This document shows, piece by piece, positions 5,191 through 7,838 of a stretch of 7,838 nt of DNA. Under the pieces are notes generated by a model that saw nothing but the letters and a program-made list of their open reading frames with translations, had not been told where the DNA came from and searched no databases. A program made the translations under genes and the position numbers. The stretch spans positions 1 through 7,838 of the forward strand of contig NZ_CALAOH010000146.1 of NCBI RefSeq assembly GCF_937926365.1, written 5' to 3'. Each line of letters starts with the position of its first letter. Position 1 is the first letter of the stretch. This stretch comes from an uncultured Azohydromonas sp. GTDB taxonomy: Bacteria; Pseudomonadota; Gammaproteobacteria; Burkholderiales; Burkholderiaceae_C.

Positions 5191-6318
5191 ATGACCCGAT
5201 TCCTGCACACCGCCGACTGGCAGATCGGCCGCCAGTACGGCCGCTTCGCTCCCGACGACGCGATCCCGCTGGCCGAGGCGCGCTTCCTGGCCGTGGAGCG
5301 CATCGCCGCGCTGGCGCGCGAGCGCGGCGTGGACGCCGTGCTGGTGGCCGGCGACGTGTTCGACGCCCAGACCGTCTCCGAGCGCACGCTGCGCCGCCTG
5401 TTCAACGCGCTGGCGGCCTTCGACGGCCCCTGGGTGCTGATCCCCGGCAACCACGACGCGGCCCTGGCCGAGAGCGTGTGGACGCGCGCGCGCCGCCTGG
5501 GCGCCATCCCGTCCCACGTGCATCTCATCGCCACGCCGGGCGCACGCGTGTTCGCCGACATCGGCTTGGCGGTGCTGGGCGCGCCGCTGACGCAGCGCCA
5601 CACCCACACCGATCTCACCGAAGCCTTCGACACCCTGGAGACGCCCCCGGGCCTGCCGCGCGTGGGCCTGGCGCACGGCAGCGTGCAGGGGCTGCTGGCC
5701 GAGGAGATCGACTCGGCCAACCCGATCGCCCCCGACCGCGCGCGCCGAGCCCGGCTGGACTACCTGGCGCTGGGCGACTGGCACGGCCTCAAGCAGATCG
5801 ACGAGCGCACCTGGTACAGCGGCACGCCCGAGGCCGACCGTTTCAAAAGCAACGCGCCGGGGCATGTGCTGGAAGTGGAGATCGGCGCGCCGGGGGCATT
5901 GCCGGTGGTGACGCCGCACGCCGTGGGGCGCTACCGCTGGCAGGCGTGGAGCGAGGCGCTGTCGCTGCCCGGCGACGTGGATCGGCTGGGCCAGGCGCTG
6001 GCCGCGCTGGGCGCGGACGACGTGCTCGATCTCACGCTGGCGGGCCGGCTGGACCTGGCGGCGCACCAGCGGCTGCAGGCGCTGCTGGGCGAGGCGGGGG
6101 CGCGGTTGCGCAGCCTGCAGATAGAGCAGGAGGCGCTGCGGCTGGCGCCCACGGAGGAGGACGTCGAGTCGCTGCGCGCCGACGGCTACCTGGGCGAGGT
6201 GCTGGGCGAGCTGCGCGCGCGCCAGGAGGGCGACGAGGTGGCGCGCGAGGCGCTGTCGGTGCTGGCCGGGCTGCTGCGCGAGCGCCAGCAGGCGCAGGAG
6301 CAGGAGGACTTGGCATGA
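5191..6318 (+). CDS. SbcD/Mre11-like DNA repair exonuclease (metallophosphoesterase)
   Basis: This 375-residue calcineurin-like phosphoesterase should be the nuclease subunit of an SbcCD (Mre11-Rad50) type complex. Metal-site motifs appear in order: D9-W-Q11 in HTADWQIG, GDVFD (54-58), GNHD (86-89), AHG (161-163) and GDWHG (195-199). The usual DxH of motif I is DxQ here. The C-terminal part (about 225-375) carries a capping region and an acidic, helical end rich in Glu, Gln and Leu, suited to contacting the coiled-coil partner. The ATG at 5191 has no clear ribosome-binding site, and it follows the WYL gene by 34 nt. Its TGA overlaps the start of the ATPase gene by 4 bp. It is shorter than E. 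coli SbcD (about 400 residues) and belongs to a divergent branch, so I give no symbol. Confidence 0.85.
   Translation: MTRFLHTADWQIGRQYGRFAPDDAIPLAEARFLAVERIAALARERGVDAVLVAGDVFDAQTVSERTLRRLFNALAAFDGPWVLIPGNHDAALAESVWTRARRLGAIPSHVHLIATPGARVFADIGLAVLGAPLTQRHTHTDLTEAFDTLETPPGLPRVGLAHGSVQGLLAEEIDSANPIAPDRARRARLDYLALGDWHGLKQIDERTWYSGTPEADRFKSNAPGHVLEVEIGAPGALPVVTPHAVGRYRWQAWSEALSLPGDVDRLGQALAALGADDVLDLTLAGRLDLAAHQRLQALLGEAGARLRSLQIEQEALRLAPTEEDVESLRADGYLGEVLGELRARQEGDEVAREALSVLAGLLRERQQAQEQEDLA
6302..6307 (+). promoter_or_regulatory. Ribosome-binding site of the SbcC-like gene inside the SbcD-like gene
   Basis: AGGAGG, a full Shine-Dalgarno match, lies 7 nt before the ATG at 6315, within the last codons of the upstream gene. 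With the ATGA overlap this should give strong coupled translation of the two complex subunits. Confidence 0.75.
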
Positions 6319-7838
6319 AGCTGCAGCGCCTGCGCATCGAGCAGTTCAAGCAGTTCCGCCAGCCGCTGGAGCTGGCCGGGCTGGAACCGGGGCTGAACCT
6401 GTTCACCGGGCCCAACGAATCGGGCAAGAGCACCATCGTGCGCGCCATCCGCGCGGCCTTTTTCGAGCGCTACCGCTCCAGCAGCGTGCGCGACCTGCAG
6501 CCCTGGGGCGACGGCAGCGCCAGCCCCAGCGTGGAGCTGGAGTTCGAGAGCGGCGGCCGGCGCTGGCGGCTGCACAAGCAGTTCCTGCAGCGCAAGCGCT
6601 GCCGGCTGCAGGTGGATGCGCAGGCGCTGGAGAACGACGAGGCCGAGCAGCGGCTGTGCGAGCTGCTGGGCTTCCAGCTGGCGCAGCGCGGCGAGAGCAA
6701 GCCGGAGCACTGGGGCATCCCGGGGCTGCTGTGGATCGAGCAGGGCGGCAGCCACCAGATCCGCGACGAGGTGCTGCACGCCACCGACCACCTGCGCACG
6801 GCGCTGCAGGGCTCGCTGGGCGAGGTCGCCAGTACCGCTGGCGATGACGTGCTGGCGCGGGTGCGCGAAGAGCGCAACGCGCTGCTGACCGAGAAGAAGG
6901 GCGAGCCGCGCGGCGCCTATGCCGAGGCGATCGCGCTGCGCGATCGGCTGCAGGCCGACTTGCAGGAGACGCAGCAGCGGCTGGCGTCGTACCGCGAGCA
7001 GGTGGACCGGCTGGGCCGGGTGCAGGCCGAGATCGCGCTGGACGAGGCGGAGCGGCCCTGGGAGCCTTTCGAGGCGCGGCGTGCCGAGGCGCAGAAGCAG
7101 CTCGACGGCCTGCAGGCCGCGGCCGAGCAGCTGCAGCGCCAGCGCGAGCAGCTGGCGCCGCTGCAGCGGCAGATCGATCTGCTGCAGCAGCAGATCGAGG
7201 CCCATGCGCAGCAGCAGCGCTCGCTGGCCCAGCGCGAGGCGGCGCTGGCCGCGGCGCTGCAGGCGCAGGAGTCGGCCGCGCAGCGGTTGGCCCCGGCGCG
7301 GCAGCGGGCCCAGGAGGTGTTGCAGGCGCAGCAGGCGGCGCAGGCGCTGCTGGAGCGCGTGCGCGCCCGGCAGTGGCGCGAGTCGCTGCAGCGCGAGCAC
7401 GCGGCAGCGGCGCAGCGCGTGCGTGGCCTGGAGGGCGCGCTGGCCGAGGCGCAGGCCCACGGCGCGGAGCTGGTCCGGCTGCGCGAGGAGGCCCAACGCC
7501 AGGCGCTGGACGCGGCGCAGCTCAAGGAGCTGCGCGCCCTGGAGCAGCGGCTGCGCGAGCTGGAGCTGCGCCGCGAGGCGGCGGCGACGCAGTTGCGCTG
7601 GAGCTTCGGCACCGGCGCCGCGCCGCGGCTGGACGGCGAGCCGCTGGAGGGCCAGGGCGGGCGCTTGCTGCTGCAGCCCGCGGTGCTGGAGCTGCCGGGG
7701 CTGGGCCAGCTGACGGTCACGCCCGGCGGCGCCGACCTGGAGCGCCTGGCGGCACAGCTCGCCGAGGCGCAGGCCGGGCTGGAAGCGCTGCGGCGCCGGC
7801 TTGGCGTGGCCTCGCTGGCCGAGGCCGAGGCGCGCCAC
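6315..7838 (+). CDS. SbcC/Rad50-like AAA family ATPase (partial, 3' end beyond window)
   Basis: The frame is open for 508 codons to the window edge. It begins MKLQRLRIEQFKQF, the usual start of RecF/Rad50-type ATPases. Walker A is GPNESGKST (32-40), and further ATPase-head segments include VELEFESGGRRWRLHKQF (about 73-90). A long coiled coil rich in Gln, Glu, Arg, Leu and Ala runs from about 200 to 430. It is followed by a Gly/Pro-rich, probably beta-strand segment (about 430-472, with GEPLEGQGG and ELPGLGQL), after which a coil resumes. No CxxC zinc hook occurs in the visible part; only two scattered cysteines are seen. The Walker B and signature motifs must lie beyond the edge. With the SbcD-like protein, whose gene it overlaps by 4 bp, it should form a complex that processes DNA ends. 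Confidence 0.85.
   Translation, partial: MKLQRLRIEQFKQFRQPLELAGLEPGLNLFTGPNESGKSTIVRAIRAAFFERYRSSSVRDLQPWGDGSASPSVELEFESGGRRWRLHKQFLQRKRCRLQVDAQALENDEAEQRLCELLGFQLAQRGESKPEHWGIPGLLWIEQGGSHQIRDEVLHATDHLRTALQGSLGEVASTAGDDVLARVREERNALLTEKKGEPRGAYAEAIALRDRLQADLQETQQRLASYREQVDRLGRVQAEIALDEAERPWEPFEARRAEAQKQLDGLQAAAEQLQRQREQLAPLQRQIDLLQQQIEAHAQQQRSLAQREAALAAALQAQESAAQRLAPARQRAQEVLQAQQAAQALLERVRARQWRESLQREHAAAAQRVRGLEGALAEAQAHGAELVRLREEAQRQALDAAQLKELRALEQRLRELELRREAAATQLRWSFGTGAAPRLDGEPLEGQGGRLLLQPAVLELPGLGQLTVTPGGADLERLAAQLAEAQAGLEALRRRLGVASLAEAEARH

Noticed and set aside
7100..7350. Dense CAG/CTG-type triplet repetition
   Set aside because: It reflects Gln and Leu codons of the coiled coil in the SbcC-like ATPase; there is no regular repeat unit or spacer structure.
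6186..7838. 550-codon minus-strand open frame
   Set aside because: The translation is Leu/Gln/Arg-rich with no domain pattern. It is the antisense of the SbcC-like gene, caused by its CTG/CAG/GAG-rich coiled coil.

Overview
This window is very GC-rich and is almost fully coding. Codon choice favours G or C at third positions. Together with the protein families present, this suggests a betaproteobacterium, most likely order Burkholderiales (Comamonadaceae-like). The assignment comes from composition and family recognition only, not from a database match.

The layout has two divergent halves around a control region at about 3888-4133. The left half is all on the minus strand. Read in transcription order it holds: (i) an unrecognised 352-residue protein with an HNH-nuclease-like motif (2829-3887); (ii) two tandem paralogous exported proteins with Tat-like signal peptides (2028-2705 and 1281-1874); (iii) a PqqD-family peptide-binding protein (958-1263); (iv) an HprK-related kinase A (44-961); and (v) the first codons of a further gene (1-47). 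The last three overlap each other by ATGA junctions. Genes (ii)-(v) look like one cassette of the 'HPr-rel-A' type: a PqqD-like chaperone and an HPr-kinase-like P-loop protein that probably act on, or together with, the small exported proteins. The chemistry of this cassette is not established.

The right half is on the plus strand. It holds a WYL-domain transcriptional regulator (4134-5156), an SbcD/Mre11-like metallophosphoesterase (5191-6318), and an SbcC/Rad50-like P-loop ATPase with a long coiled coil (from 6315, cut off by the window end). The last two overlap by 4 bp and should form a nuclease complex for DNA ends.

The most notable site is a well-formed LexA/SOS box (CTGT-N8-ACAG, 3919-3934). 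It overlaps the predicted -10 element of the HNH-like gene. A perfect 7+1+7 palindrome lies at its -35 region, and a second, different palindrome lies just upstream of the predicted WYL-gene promoter. An SOS-controlled nuclease-like protein therefore stands back to back with a WYL regulator and an SbcCD-like nuclease, which suggests a DNA-damage or defence module. A second point of interest is a probable frameshift at a C-tract near the end of one exported protein, beyond which a histidine-rich tail can be read.
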